Made by a program: the position numbers and the translations under genes
Shown here: positions 19,909 to 31,378 of the stretch, one piece after another
Position numbering within the stretch: the stretch's first letter is position 1
How the letters are laid out: each line of letters starts with the position of its first letter
Notes under the pieces: generated by a model
The model's input: the letters and a program-made list of their open reading frames with translations, nothing else
Databases searched by the model: none
What the model was told of the DNA's origin: nothing
NCBI GenBank assembly: GCA_002077065.1
Contig: NAJO01000002.1
Span: 806,001-870,000 of the forward strand
Source of the DNA: Cryoendolithus antarcticus
Taxonomy: Eukaryota; Ascomycota; Dothideomycetes; Cladosporiales; Cladosporiaceae
Length of the DNA stretch: 64,000 bases
Direction of reading: 5' to 3'

Positions 19909-21833
19909 ATGTATCGCAACCTGCAATGGCGATTTGATGAGTTATACATTGATCTGGTAGACGACTTTCTCGAACGCGCTCAGTTGCTCCTGCCGAGTGT
20001 GGACGACGGGATGGGTACTAGAGCGTTGACGACACCGGATCTGCGCAGCTACCATACCACTGCGAGTGCACCAAGTCTGCGCAGTCGCACGCCGGCGCTG
20101 GAAGATATGGAGAGGCCGAGCACGCCTGGTGGAAGCGATGCTGGGAATGTCAAGGTCGTGGTGCGGGTGAGGAAGTTCCTGCGGAGAGGTATGCAGACTT
20201 GAAGCAATAGAGCTGCGCGCATACTGACAGAGGCCATGCAGAACTCGACAAGCAATCACCATGCCTCATCCGCATGAACGCAGAGACCCAAGAGACGAGG
20301 CTATCGCCACCACTTGAAGATGCTAGGAGCAACCGCCGCCCTCACGAAGAAAAGTCCTTCACCTTCGACCGATCCTTTTGGTCCCACAACGACACAGACT
20401 CGCACTTCGCCGGGCAATCAGAAGTCTACGCGTCGTTCGGCGAAGAGTTCTTGGACCACAACTTCGATGGCTACCACACCTGCATCTTCGCATACGGTCA
20501 AACAGGGAGCGGGAAGTCATACACCATGATGGGCACGCTTGACCAGCCGGGCTTGATCCCACGCACATGTCGGGGCTTGTTCGAGCGCATAGAAGCGGAG
20601 CAGAACAGCGCTATAACATACAATGTTCATGTCTCCTACTTTGAGATTTATAATGAGCACGTCAAGGACTTGCTTACACCGAGGACGACGCCGCCAGCGT
20701 ATCTAAAGATTCGTGAGAGCAAGAGCGATGGCGTGTATGTGCAGAATCTGACTGATGAGCCGGTGCGGTGTTATGAGGATATTGAGCGGCTGATGAAGGT
20801 CGGCGATATGAACCGGACGACCGCCAGTACGAAGATGAATGACACATCATCGAGATCGCATGCGGTATTTACTCTTACTCTGAAGCAGATCCAACATGAC
20901 ATTGCGACTGACAGTACTATCGAGAGACTGGCTCGCATGCGACTTGTCGACTTGGCCGGGTCTGAGCGTGCTAACCGCACGGAAGCCACAGGCCAACGTC
21001 TACGAGAGGGAGGCAACATAAATCAGTCCCTGACCACGCTCGGTCGCGTGATCGCAGCACTGGCAGACCCGAAACGACAAAAGGCGAATCGCATGTCCGC
21101 CTTACCGAATCAGCAGCGCAGGCGAGCAGAAGTCGTCCCCTACCGCGACTCCGTCCTGACATGGCTGCTGAAAGACTCGCTTGGCGGCAACTCCAAGACA
21201 GCAATGGTTGCTTGTATCTCTCCTGGTGACTATGAGGAGACGCTATCCACACTCCGCTACGCCGACCAAGCCAAGCGAATCTGCACGAAAGCTCACGTCA
21301 ATCAGGACGCCGTCTCAGCCGCCGAGCGCGATGCAAAGATCATGGAAATGCAGGAGACGATCAAAGCGCTACAGCTCTCCGTCAACGCGGCTGCTGTGCG
21401 GAAACGAGACGAGGTCGACCGCGCGCGCGATGAGCTGGAAGACTACCAGCGTCAAGTCACGAAGATGCAGCGAGCCATGGAAGAATCCCGCGCGGTGTCC
21501 GATGTCAAGATCCGCGCCTTGACGCTCGAAGTCGACGAGCTGCGGCCTGCCAACGCTGCGTTGCAGATTGAGATCGAGGCGCTGAGGAGACATCTGAGTC
21601 TCGCGGTCGGGGAGCTGAGGAATCCCATCGTGCTGCCGGAGAATTACGAGGCTACTGATGATGAGGAGGATAATGGAAGTGATAGCGGCGTCGGAGATAG
21701 TGTTGATGGCGACGGCTTTGATCATGGTGGGTGGCAGGAAGATGTTGATGATTTGATGAGGGAGCTGGGGATGTTTAAGAGGAAGGTTATGGATGATCGG
21801 GAGAGGTTTCCTCATGCTGAGGTTGAGGTTTGA
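19909..21833 (+). CDS. Kinesin motor protein, kinesin-3-like, short tail
   Basis: Two exons: join(19909..20188, 20242..21833), 623 aa. The 53-nt intron (GTATGC, branch ATACTGAC, acceptor TGCAG) joins KFLRR to ELDKQSPCLIR. The motor carries all nucleotide motifs: P-loop AYGQTGSGKSYTMMG, switch I NDTSSRSHAVFT, switch II LVDLAGSERANRT, and the closing ETLSTLRYADQAKRI. Wording around the P-loop and the ADQAKRI neck resembles kinesin-3 (Unc104/KIF1). About 170 residues follow the motor, including a coiled coil (EVDRARDELEDYQRQVTKMQ region) and an acidic Asp/Glu-rich end; no FHA or PH domain is present. The usual VRVRPF at the motor start reads VRVRKF. About 80 residues precede the motor, so the true start could be elsewhere. 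Confidence 0.87.
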
Positions 21834-22911
21834 GGGAGGATTTGAGGTTCGTGTTTAGCGTTTGGTGTCTGGTGTAATGAGGAAGAGGACTCGTCTACCC
21901 ATGGATGGACGAAGACGGTCATCGCAGCAGTGATGAATGCTAATCGTTGGACACTTCGTTGTACCTCCGGCTCCGTGAAAGCCTTGGTGTTTCGCAACTG
22001 TATCCGTGATCCACCAGATCCTATCCATCGAGTCAGAGCAGCGTCAGTGGTCATTCCAGTCCCACCAAGATAGCGTCAGGCTTTTGTAAGTCAAGTGTTT
22101 TGAAGCTCATCCGTACACGCCTCAAAAACCCATATCTGCACAATATCCAGCCCTACGAGACAATGTCGCATTGACAGGTCTTGGCGATGAGGCTGGGTTA
22201 GGGGCGGCTGCAATCTCGGTGATTCGGCTGCACGCAGATCCATGAAGATGTTGAAATTGCGCGCTCCACTGCGTGATCCTAGGGTTAAAGAACGGCTGAG
22301 CTATGGATTTGTGAAGACTTGAGCACCGCGTCCTACTTCTCACACACCTTACGCCGTGATTGGCAGTTTGAAGGTACCTGCAAAGTGACCGGAAGCGACA
22401 GGCGACACGACATGAGCGCGTAAGCATACATGTAAGCACAGCCCTCCCGTCCTGCATCTCTTCACCGCGAATGCGAGTCTTCCCCATCCGCATTCTTCTG
22501 GACGACGACGACTACTTCGATCACGACACTCTGGGAACACTGCAGCGATACACTTCGGACCTACAGGAAACATCGCGATCGCCGTCGAAGACAAGAAACC
22601 GGGACAACCGGCTTCTGAAGGTACCGAACGTCGACTTCTGCCAAGGGGCGTTCAATGTCATCGTCAGCGGAAGTGCACGGATGAAAGCGCGAGAGATTGA
22701 GATTGCCAGTGCTTCCTTCCTCGGCCGCATCATTCTTGCCTCACGATCTCGACTACCAATCACTCCTACTACCACACCGTCCCTTCAACGCGCGCCTGTC
22801 ACTCATTCACAATTGGCCTACACTCTGCATTCGGCATCATCGCGACCAACAACACGCGCCACCGCAAACACAATAACAGCAACTAACCAGTAATCCGTAA
22901 TCACCAGAATC
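21834..22911. other. Intergenic kinesin-LCB2, with long upstream frame
   Basis: 1078 bases. A 140-codon frame (22471-22893) begins MRVFPIRILLDDDDYF and stops 18 bases before the LCB2 ATG. Its second half is Thr/Ser/Pro-rich, as expected from a CT/CA-rich leader, and it resembles no known protein. It is either chance or an upstream reading frame in the LCB2 transcript. The rest shows no gene, tRNA or repeat. Confidence 0.4.
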
Positions 22912-24948
22912 ATGCCTATCCGCGCCATCAACCCCTTTGCGTCGACCACCACCACCGAAGTCCTGAACGAGAAGGAGCCCATTCGCATTGAGCAGCGCGA
23001 GGTGAAGCCTAGGTTCAGGCCACGATTCTCCATTCCATTTACCACGTCGCCGAAATCCGCAAGACCCGAGACGCCTGCGAATAACAGACTCGAGACGCCC
23101 CATCATCCTATATTTCGGCCGCCCTCACCGCAGACGCCGACTCTGAGTCTACCTACTATCAATCTCACGACCGCGACGGGCGAGAAGAGCAAGATGGAGG
23201 AGTCGCCAAGGCCATTGACACTGTTTTCGCCACCATCTCCGACGGAAGTCAAGATGCAAGCAAAACGACATGCAGCATTCGGACCATTGGGGTCGAAGCA
23301 ACATCTGTATTCATCGCGGTTTGTCGGTAGCGAGTTCCCTGACCCGGTCGAGGACGAGCCGCCATACTTCTACCTGATCACAACCTACATATCCTACCTA
23401 ATATTAATCGTCTTCGGGCATGTGCGAGACTTCTTTGGCAAGCGGTTCCGACAGGACAGCTACAAGCAGCTGCGCGAGATGGACGGGTACGCACCACTGA
23501 ACAGCGATTTCGACAACTTCTACACGCGGAGGCTGCAACTCAGAATTAACGATGTGTTCCGACGACCAGTCACAGGCGTGCCAGGGCGCTTCATCACGCT
23601 CTTGGACCGCACGAGCGACGATCACAACCTCTCATTCAAGCTCACTGGTACGACCACTGAGACTCTCAACATGAGCTCGTACAACTACCTCGGCTTTGCG
23701 CAGGCTGAGGGCGAGTGTGCTGATGCAGCGGAAATGAACATCAAGAAGTACGGTATCTCATTCTGCTCGCCGAGAGGAGACTCAGGGACTGCAGATCTGC
23801 ATGTGGACGTTGAGAGGCAGATTGCGGAGTTTGTGGGCAAGCCAGCAGCCACCATCTACAGCATGGGATTTGTGACGAACGCTACCATATTTCCGGCACT
23901 GGTCGGCAAAGGCTGCTTGATGATCTCCGATCAGTTGAATCACTCCTCGATCCGATTTGGTGCGCGCATTTCAGGAGCTGTCATTGACATGTTCAAGCAC
24001 AATGACATGAACGACCTGGAGCGCGTGCTCCGGGAGCGCATCTCTCAAGGCCAGCCACGGACACATCGACCATGGAGGAAGATTCTCGTGGCTGTTGAGG
24101 GTCTGTACAGCATGGAGGGCACTCTCTGTAATCTGCCCGGGCTCGTGGCACTGAAGAAGCGATACAAGTTCGCATTGTACGTGGACGAGGCACACAGCGT
24201 CGGCGCACTCGGACCTCGCGGCCGAGGCGTATGCGATTACTTCGGAATCGATCCTGCAGAGATCGACATCTTGATGGGTACGCTCACCAAGTCATTCGGT
24301 GCGAACGGTGGTTACATTGCGAGCAGCAAGGCCATCATCGACAAGATCCGGGTTATCAATGCTGGTACGATCTACGGCGAATCGCCAGCGCCTGCCGTTC
24401 TCGCACAGATTCAGTCTTCACTTCGAATCATTTCCGGCGATCTCGCGCCTGGACAAGGCGAAGAGCGTCTGCAAAGACTCGCCTTCAACTCGCGCTACCT
24501 CCGCCTCGGATTGAAACGCCTCGGCTTCATTATCTACGGTCATGACGACTCCCCGATCATCCCTCTCGCACTGTACCACCCGGCCAAGATCCCCGCCTTC
24601 TCCCACGAGATGTTGCGACGGAAGATTGCTGTGGTCGTCGTCGGCTACCCAGCCACTCCCCTCATCTCATCTCGAGCACGGTTCTGCGTTTCAGCAGCTC
24701 ACACGAAGGATGATCTTGATCGCCTTCTCGCTGCATGCGACCAAGCAGGCGATGTCCTGCAGCTCAAGTTCAGTTCAGGTATTGCAGGCGGACAGGAGCC
24801 ACTGCATGACGGCCTGTCGAACGAGAAGGAGATGCAGGTGCGTCATATCATGGAGGCTGGTGGCAAGCCTGTAGTCACTGCGCCGAGGTGGAGGCTGCAG
24901 GACGTTATCCGCAGAGGTGTGCAGGATGTCAAGAAGCCCCTAGAGTGA
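22912..24948 (+). CDS. LCB2: Serine palmitoyltransferase subunit 2
   Basis: Single exon, 678 aa. The catalytic subunit that, with Lcb1, condenses L-serine and palmitoyl-CoA to 3-ketosphinganine, the first step of sphingolipid synthesis at the ER. It is an alpha-oxoamine synthase: YVDEAHSVGALG supplies the PLP-facing Asp and His, and GTLTKSFGANGGY contains the Schiff-base lysine, Lys460. One membrane segment lies at about residues 155-172 (FYLITTYISYLILIVFG). The roughly 100-residue N-terminus is Pro/Thr-rich and longer than in yeast (561 aa). The GTLTKSFG motif separates Lcb2 from Lcb1, which lacks the lysine. The window also encodes a ceramidase, acting later in the same lipid pathway. Confidence 0.96.
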   Translation: MPIRAINPFASTTTTEVLNEKEPIRIEQREVKPRFRPRFSIPFTTSPKSARPETPANNRLETPHHPIFRPPSPQTPTLSLPTINLTTATGEKSKMEESPRPLTLFSPPSPTEVKMQAKRHAAFGPLGSKQHLYSSRFVGSEFPDPVEDEPPYFYLITTYISYLILIVFGHVRDFFGKRFRQDSYKQLREMDGYAPLNSDFDNFYTRRLQLRINDVFRRPVTGVPGRFITLLDRTSDDHNLSFKLTGTTTETLNMSSYNYLGFAQAEGECADAAEMNIKKYGISFCSPRGDSGTADLHVDVERQIAEFVGKPAATIYSMGFVTNATIFPALVGKGCLMISDQLNHSSIRFGARISGAVIDMFKHNDMNDLERVLRERISQGQPRTHRPWRKILVAVEGLYSMEGTLCNLPGLVALKKRYKFALYVDEAHSVGALGPRGRGVCDYFGIDPAEIDILMGTLTKSFGANGGYIASSKAIIDKIRVINAGTIYGESPAPAVLAQIQSSLRIISGDLAPGQGEERLQRLAFNSRYLRLGLKRLGFIIYGHDDSPIIPLALYHPAKIPAFSHEMLRRKIAVVVVGYPATPLISSRARFCVSAAHTKDDLDRLLAACDQAGDVLQLKFSSGIAGGQEPLHDGLSNEKEMQVRHIMEAGGKPVVTAPRWRLQDVIRRGVQDVKKPLE

Positions 24949-25420
24949 GCTTGAATACATGTGTGAAGAGGAGGAGTGATATTAACGCTGGACTGGCGCG
25001 GCGTTCGGGAGGTACCCTTCTTGTCATTGTGGTACTGGTTGCCCTTGATTGTGCGAGGAGTTCGGCGAAGACACGCAGCATACATTCAGCGTGTGGCCGT
25101 AGAGGTTGATTGCTGTACCTTAGCATATCAATAATGTCATGTTAGCCCTCCACGCTTCACTGTTGCGTGGCCATCTCTCCCTATCTCATTGCCAACATCT
25201 AGCAAAGCCGCAATGTCTCCGTCTGCTTCCGATCCGGAATGTCATTCATGGCTAGAATCGGTCCTGGTGGACGTGGATGAAGACCGAGGTGAGGTGGGGA
25301 TTCTCAACTTTATCTAGAGCTCTCATACATCACCAACACTATGGCTGCCCATCGTGAATCCGCAAGCCTTACTGGCTCTCTTGAAGGATTAAACCACGAT
25401 CCAGGCTGATACTCAAAATC
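24949..25420. other. Intergenic LCB2 - acetoacetyl-CoA synthetase
   Basis: 472 bases between tandem plus-strand genes, so it holds the LCB2 terminator and the next promoter. No gene, RNA or repeat was seen. Confidence 0.4.
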
Positions 25421-27538
25421 ATGGCCTCCAATGGCGCCCACAAATCGAAGCTCCTCTGGCAGCACCAGGATCCAACATCCACGCAATTGTATGCTTTTCT
25501 GGAGCACATCAACGCAACTCATCATAAATCTTTCACGACTTATGCGGACCTCTACGCCTGGAGCATAGACGACATCTCCACATTTTGGGCAGCAGTGTAC
25601 AGCTATGTCGGCATCCGGGCCAGCAAGCCTCACAAGAGCGTCGTCTCGGATCCGAAGACGATGTTCCCGAGACCGCAATGGTTCGCGGGATGCGGGATGA
25701 ATATCGCGGAGAACTTGCTCTTTCCTGTGCTGCGAGGGGAGGATGGGAAGGCGAGGGAAGTGGATGCAGAGAGTCTGGCGGTGCTGGCTGCTACTGAGAC
25801 TACACGGGAGAAGGTTACGTGGAAAGAGTTAAGGGAACGGGTGAGATCCTGTCAGGGCGGCATGAGGGCTGCGGGCGTGCAGGTGGGAGATCGAGTAGCG
25901 GGGTATGTGGCGAATCATACGAATGCGCTTGTGGCTATGCTGGCCGCGACGAGTCTGGGAGCTATATGGACGGCCGTCAGCCCGGATACCGGCGTTACAG
26001 CTGTGCTGGACCGGATGGTGCAGATTGAGCCGGTGTTGTTAGTGGTTGACAATGCAGTCATGTATAATGGGAAGACGCATCCTGTGCTGCCGAAAGTGAA
26101 AGAAATTGTGAGGGAATTGAAGACGCTGAGGGGGACGGTGGTATTTGAGACTGTGGAGGGCATGTCGGACTTGAGTGAGCTTAAGGATGAGCAGAAGGGC
26201 AAAGTGTACAGCTACGAAGCATTCACGAAGCTAGCCAATGACAGCAAGTTGACGTTCGAGCAATTGGCAGCGGATCACCCAGTCTATATCCTGTACTCGA
26301 GCGGCACGACTGGCGCGCCGAAATGCATCGTCCATGGCGCGATCGGCACACTACTCCAGCACAAAAAGGAGCACATCCTGCAGTCCGACATCCGACCAGG
26401 CGATCGCCTGTTCTACTTCACTACCTGTACCTGGATGATGTGGCACTGGCTGGTCTCCGGTCTCGCCTCAGGCGCCACACTAGTGCTCTACGACGGCTCG
26501 CCCTTCCAGTACCTCCAATCCGGCCAATCCGTGAAAGACGATCTCGCCATGCCGCGTCTGATTGACGAACTGCAGATAACCCAATTTGGCACTTCAGCCA
26601 AATACCTCTCAGTCCTCGAGCAGAAATCAGTGCAGCCGAAGAAGCACAACCTACCTCTCTCCTCCCTCCGCGCAATCTACAGCACCGGCTCGCCCCTCGC
26701 ACCCTCAACGTTCTCCTACGTCTACGACGCCTTCGGACCGGACATAAATCTCGGCTCCATCACAGGTGGCACAGACATCATTTCGCTGTTCGGCGCACCT
26801 TGCCCCTTACACCCGGTCTACGAAGGCGAGATCCAGGTCCTGGGTCTAGGTATGGCGGTGCAAGCTTGGGACTACACAGGTAAAGATGTCTCCGCCTCGG
26901 GAGAGCCAGGTGATCTCGTCTGCGTCCGTCCCTTCCCATGTCAGCCCGTGCAGTTCTGGGGCAAGACCGGCGACGCGAAGTATCAAAGCAGCTACTTTGA
27001 AGAGTTCCCCGGCGTGTGGCACCACGGTGATTTCGTGCGTTTCAACCCAAAGACTGGCGGGTTGTTCATGCTCGGTCGTTCGGACGGGATTCTCAAGCCT
27101 AGTGGCGTGAGGTTTGGGAGTGCGGAAATCTATAATGTGTTGTTGAAGCACTTTCCGGATAAGATTGAGGATGCGTTGTGTATTGGACGGAGGAGGGAGA
27201 CGGATGACGATGAGACTGTGGTGCTGTTCTTGAAGATGAAGGATGGAGAGGCGCTTGATGCGGCGTTGGTGGAGAGCATCAAGGGGGTTGTGAGGAAGGA
27301 TTTGAGTGCTAGGCATGTGCCGGGGATTGTGGATGAGTGTCCCGAAATTCCGGCTACGGTCAATGGGAAAAAGTGAGTGCTTGTTGCTCAGACGATGACT
27401 GAATGGGTGCTGACATTGAACAGGGTCGAAGGTGCCGTCAAACAGATACTCTGCGGCATGAATGTCAAGACGTCGGCGAGCGTGGCTAACGCTGAGTGTT
27501 TGTACTGGTACCGCAACTGGGCAGCTTCGCACCCTTGA
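25421..27538 (+). CDS. Acetoacetyl-CoA synthetase
   Basis: Two exons: join(25421..27372, 27424..27538), 688 aa. The 51-nt intron splits the KK codon pair of TVNGKK and joins it to VEGAVKQILCGMN; without it the conserved C-terminus, including the NGKKVE catalytic-lysine region, would be lost. It is an ANL-superfamily adenylating enzyme: AMP-binding P-loop YSSGTTGAPKCIVHG at residues 292-306, YSTGSPLAPSTF, and GVRFGSAEIYNVL. The opening LLWQHQDPTSTQLYAFLEHI is typical of acetoacetate-CoA ligases rather than acetyl-CoA synthetases. It activates acetoacetate to acetoacetyl-CoA in the cytosol, feeding sterol or ketone-body use and leucine breakdown. Confidence 0.94.
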
Positions 27539-27907
27539 GTCGATGCCAAACACCATGCTATCGAACGGACCGCGCCCAAATGATCACTCGCCCGCCTCGG
27601 AGCGTAGTGCTGGTCATACGGGCATGCGTCTGCAGCTCGCCAAAGCAAACGCGGCAGTGGCCATGTGCTCTAGCAGCCCCGTTCGGCGACAATAAGGGCA
27701 CGCGATAAGAACGAGTCGTTCAGTTCTCCTGATGCGGCGTAGAACAGCCTCAGATGATCGACGAGTCGCGTCGGATCGACAGAACACGCTGAGGCAATTA
27801 GTGCTGAAGAGTGCGATGCTTAGCTATAAGCACTATCCCCTTCCCGGCCAGTTGCGAGCTATGAGGAAGCTTCATCACCTGCAGGACCGAGTATCCCTGC
27901 CACACAC
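27539..27907. other. Convergent intergenic region
   Basis: 369 bases between the stops of the acetoacetyl-CoA synthetase and TPI1 genes; expected to hold both 3' UTRs. Nothing else seen. Confidence 0.4.
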
Positions 27908-28705
27908 CTATGCCTTAGCATTGATGATATCAACAAACGCCGGCTTCAAGCTCGCGCCACCAACAAGGAAGCCATCAATATCCCCCGCCTTAGCCAACTC
28001 CTTACAGTTCTTCTCGCTCACACTGCCACCGTAGATAATCCTCGTCTTCTCCGCCGCCTCGCTCCCAAGCTCCTTCCCAATCCACTCCCGAATCCCCTTG
28101 TGCACCTCCTGCGCCTGCTCAGTGCTGGCCACCTTCCCAGTACCGATCGCCCAGACTGGCTCGTAGGCCACAACAATCTTGCTCCAGTCTTTCACCGTGG
28201 AGGAGACAGCAGCGAGCTGACGGATAACAACCTCCATCGTCTTATCCCCCTCCCGCTGCTCCAGCGTCTCACCGCAGCACACGATCGCCCCAATGCCGCC
28301 ATCGAGCGCGGACTTGGTCTTCTTCGCAATGAACTCATCGCTCTCCTGCAACAGCGTCCTCCTCTCACTATGCCCGACAAGCGCCCACGTGATGCCGCTG
28401 TCTTTCAGCTGCGCGGCGGAGATCTCGCCTGTGAACGCGCCGTTTGGCTGGTCGAAGAGGTTTTGCGCGGCGACTTCGATGCCTTTGCGGAGGTGCTCGC
28501 GCGTTAGGAGGAGGTAGAGGGCTGGTGGCGCGATGACTACTTCGGTGTCGGAGGAGACTTTGGCGTCGTTTAGGTGCTGGACAATCGATTTGATGGTCTC
28601 GATCGTGCCGTTCCTGGGATTGATGTGAGTTCATTGCGCGATAAGCGGATGGATTGGGAATCCTTACATCTTGAAGTTACCACCGACGAAGAATTGGCGA
28701 GGCAT
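27908..28705 (-). CDS. TPI1: Triosephosphate isomerase
   Basis: Two exons: complement(join(27908..28613, 28668..28705)), 247 aa, the standard length. Exon 1 encodes MPRQFFVGGNFKM with catalytic Lys12; a 54-nt intron (GTAAGG...CCCAG) splits the Met codon and joins it to NGTIETIKSI. The remaining catalytic residues are visible: His in WALVGHSERR, Glu in AYEPVWAIGTG (followed by the phosphate-gripping loop 6), and the phosphate site YGGSVSEKN and FLVGGASL. The enzyme interconverts dihydroxyacetone phosphate and glyceraldehyde 3-phosphate in the cytosol. The upstream about 600 bases should contain a strong glycolytic promoter. Confidence 0.97.
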
Positions 28706-29302
28706 GATTGCGGTTGTGGGGGTGAATTGAGATTGATGAGTAGGTCTCGTGAAGCTATTGGAGGCACTGAAGACAATACAGAGTGAAGTGTGTATACTTT
28801 TGTTGTGAAGTTGAAGCTCCCTCAAAGCGCGAGGGGCATTTATGGTGGGGTGAGAAATGCCCGGGTCTCCCCGATGTAGGACCGCGGCCGAATCGTAGCC
28901 AAGTCAATGCCATACACCAGTGCGCGTCTTGTGAGTGATCTCAATGCCATTACCTATTCGAATTTCTTGCCATACGCTTACATACTTACACCTGAAAGCG
29001 ATCTGACCAAGACGACGTAGTAACACAACCGCGATAAAGAAGTAGCAAGGGAACGGAGCCTCCTCTCATGTCTCCCAATTGCCTTCGCCCGTGCTCGTGC
29101 TTGGAGCATTTTCGTGTTGCGAGCCGGTGCTTACCCTTGAGGAGGTAGTCCGACTCACCGTTGATAATTCCCTGACTTTGACGCGACTCGTCGTTCCGTT
29201 GGATCGATGTCGTGATCGATCGTCGTTTGGTCGATCGTTGAGCGTCGTTGCTTCGGAGCGAGGTGCTGTACATGCTGGTGAGTGTAGCAACAGCTCCTCT
29301 CA
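28706..29302. other. Intergenic: TPI1 promoter region
   Basis: 597 bases between the TPI1 start and the U1-70K stop. It contains a GTATAC-T run near 28790 and a short GC-rich stretch near 28880. No open frame with protein character, RNA gene or repeat was recognised. Confidence 0.4.
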
Positions 29303-30474
29303 TCAGTACCGTCTTCGTGACCTCGAATCATCATACCCACCACCGTCGTACGGACGCTTCTGACCAGCATGATTGCCATTCGCGCCGTTCGATTGCTCCC
29401 GATCGCGATACCCGCCTCCACCACCTCGGGGTGGCAAGGGCTCGAAGTTAGCATTGCGAGTGCCTCGGTCTTCGCTCTGTCGTCCACCATACCCACCTCC
29501 GTATCCGCCGCGTGGTCCTGCAGGAGCGCCATCGGGAGCGCCTCCAAAGCCGATACCTCCTCTGCCACCTCCGTAACCTCCACGAAAGCCACCGCCGCCG
29601 CGATCGCCGTAACCGTTGCGATCTCCAAATCCACCTCCACCACGGTCGAATCCGCCTCGCCCTCCTCGGAAGCCACCGCGATCTCCGAAGCCGCCTCGGT
29701 CGCCGAATCCACCGCGGAAGCCTCCTCGGAAGCCAGCACCAGGTCCCATGGGCGGTCCACCAAACGAAGGCTTCGCAGGTGCTGCTTGAGTGTAGCCACG
29801 TCCGCCCAGGCCACCGCCGAAACGACGCGGTCGCCAGCCATTGACGGTGCGTCCTCGCTCTACGTCCACTAGCACGCGTCTACCTTTGATACGAAGCTGT
29901 TCTGTCTCCTTGTAGGCGGCTGAACGATGGAAGTCTGATGTTAGCAAAATTCAATGTCATGTCAAAGTCAGTAAGCTTTACCTTTCATGTCCTTCTCACG
30001 TTCAAATACAATAAACGCATAGCCTCTCGGCTTCCCCTTATGACTCTTCTTCTTGTCGGTCTCGCCCGTGCCAACTACTATGCGCACGCGTTCGATGGGG
30101 CCAAAGCGCGCAAATTCACGTTCGATGTCCTTCACTTCGGTGTCGTAGGCCAGTCTTGATACGAATAGAGTTCGATATGGATCACCGCGAATGTTCTTGT
30201 CCTCTTTGGGATTGTAGAGCTTGGTGAAGCCCTCGTTCAAGTACCATTTCTGGTACTCCTCCTTCTCGATTGCCTTGCGATCCTTTGCCTCGAGCCATGA
30301 TTCGGTTGGCGTGTACTCGCCAAACTCCTCTGTGAGCTGTGACGCGTACTGTGCAACTCCATCGACGTGCGCGGTTTTGCGCTCCTCAGGCGCGTGGTCG
30401 TGTGCTGGCAGGTAGCGAAGTGCTGGCCGCGGCGCGAAGAGCGCGAGGAGGTTCGGAGGCAGCTGGGCGGTCAT
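29303..30474 (-). CDS. SNP1: U1 snRNP 70-kDa protein
   Basis: Two exons: complement(join(29303..29919, 29982..30474)), 369 aa. The 62-nt intron (GTAAAG...GTTCAG) lies inside the RRM and joins FEREKDMK to [15 protein letters not shown]. The N-terminus [19 protein letters not shown] is the conserved U1-70K peptide that contacts U1-C and the Sm ring. The RRM at about residues 101-190 has RNP2 TLFVSRL and RNP1 RGYAFIVF and binds stem-loop 1 of U1 snRNA. After it comes [19 protein letters not shown] and then a Gly/Arg/Asp-rich tail made of GDRGGF-like repeats instead of the RS/RE tail of animals. It recognises 5' splice sites. A 228-codon frame on the same strand in another phase is a shadow of the Gly-rich tail. 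Confidence 0.96.
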
Positions 30475-30859
30475 TTTGCCACCTGTGAGTTGTAGAGAGA
30501 CCGCGTCGCGTTAGTGACACCTGCCTGGACTGTTCTAGCCACGGCAGGTGCAGCTGTTCTCCTCACTGCTTAGTCTCGAGTTTGCGCCGTCGCAATCCCG
30601 GCGCGTCCAGATGGCTATCGAGTCCGATTGATGGATGCGATAGCTGCAAGCGAGTGTGTTAGTCGTGCGGGATTCGTTCGTACCATGCGGGAGTGGTAGT
30701 TGCGAGTCGCGAAGAATTGTCGTGGTGATGTGAAGGAAGGGGTGCGTGTCGCGTTGCGGCTGATCGCGGCAATGCCAAGACTCGTGAACATTCACTCGAT
30801 GTGATGGCAGAAGCAGACATCCTGGGCTGGATCATCAACATCAGCAATGACTCGATAGC
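30475..30859. promoter_or_regulatory. Divergent promoter region U1-70K / mL43
   Basis: 385 bases between two diverging starts; must carry both promoters. No clear factor site was fixed by eye. Confidence 0.5.
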
Positions 30860-31378
30860 ATGCCGCTCCAAGCGCTGCGTACCGTGACAAAGTCGCAGGT
30901 TCGTGAGCTAGAGAGCTTCAGTGACGACCGAGACTGATTCATTCATAGAATGGCGTCGGAGCCTTCATCCTACAGTGCAAGCGCATGGAGTTCCACTACT
31001 GCGACTGGGCCGGCAGCAGTCGAGGCATGAAGTGAGCGAGCATGACTGGCGCTTAGCCCATTGGAGCAATCTAACAACACCTGCAGCGCCTTCCTTAAGT
31101 CACACCTCCAGGCCTTCGCCAAAGCAAACCCCCAGGTCGAGATCACCGTCTCGCCGCGACCTGGACGACACCCGGTAGTGCGAGGACTGTACATGAATGG
31201 ACGGGAGAAAGCGGTTTGCGTCAGGAACATGGAGCCGACTGAGATCGTGCAGAAGGCGACGTTGCTGAGGGACGCGAATGGCGAGAGGCTGCGGAGGGTG
31301 ACGAAGCCGGTGAAGAGTATGAACGAGAGCGTGAGAGGCGTTTGGGACCCGTTCCATGGCAGGCAGCATCGAGTGTAA
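30860..31378 (+). CDS. MRPL51: Mitochondrial large-subunit ribosomal protein mL43
   Basis: Three exons: join(30860..30898, 30949..31031, 31087..31378), 137 aa. Exon 1 encodes MPLQALRTVTKSQ, exon 2 NGVGAFILQCKRMEFHYCDW and onward to SSRGMN, and exon 3 AFLKSHL to the stop. The introns are 50 and 55 nt. Exons 2 and 3 form an L51/S25/CI-B8 thioredoxin-like domain, with EITVSPRPGRHPVVRGLYMN and KAVCVRNMEP as hallmark stretches. This is mL43 (yeast MRPL51) of the mitochondrial 54S subunit. There is no separate presequence, as in other members. The gene is easily missed because only exon 3 is a long open frame. Confidence 0.93.

Noticed and set aside
29155..29841. 228-codon minus-strand frame rich in Ala, Val and Glu
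   Set aside because: Out-of-phase shadow of the Gly-rich tail of U1-70K; the repeats keep the frame open.
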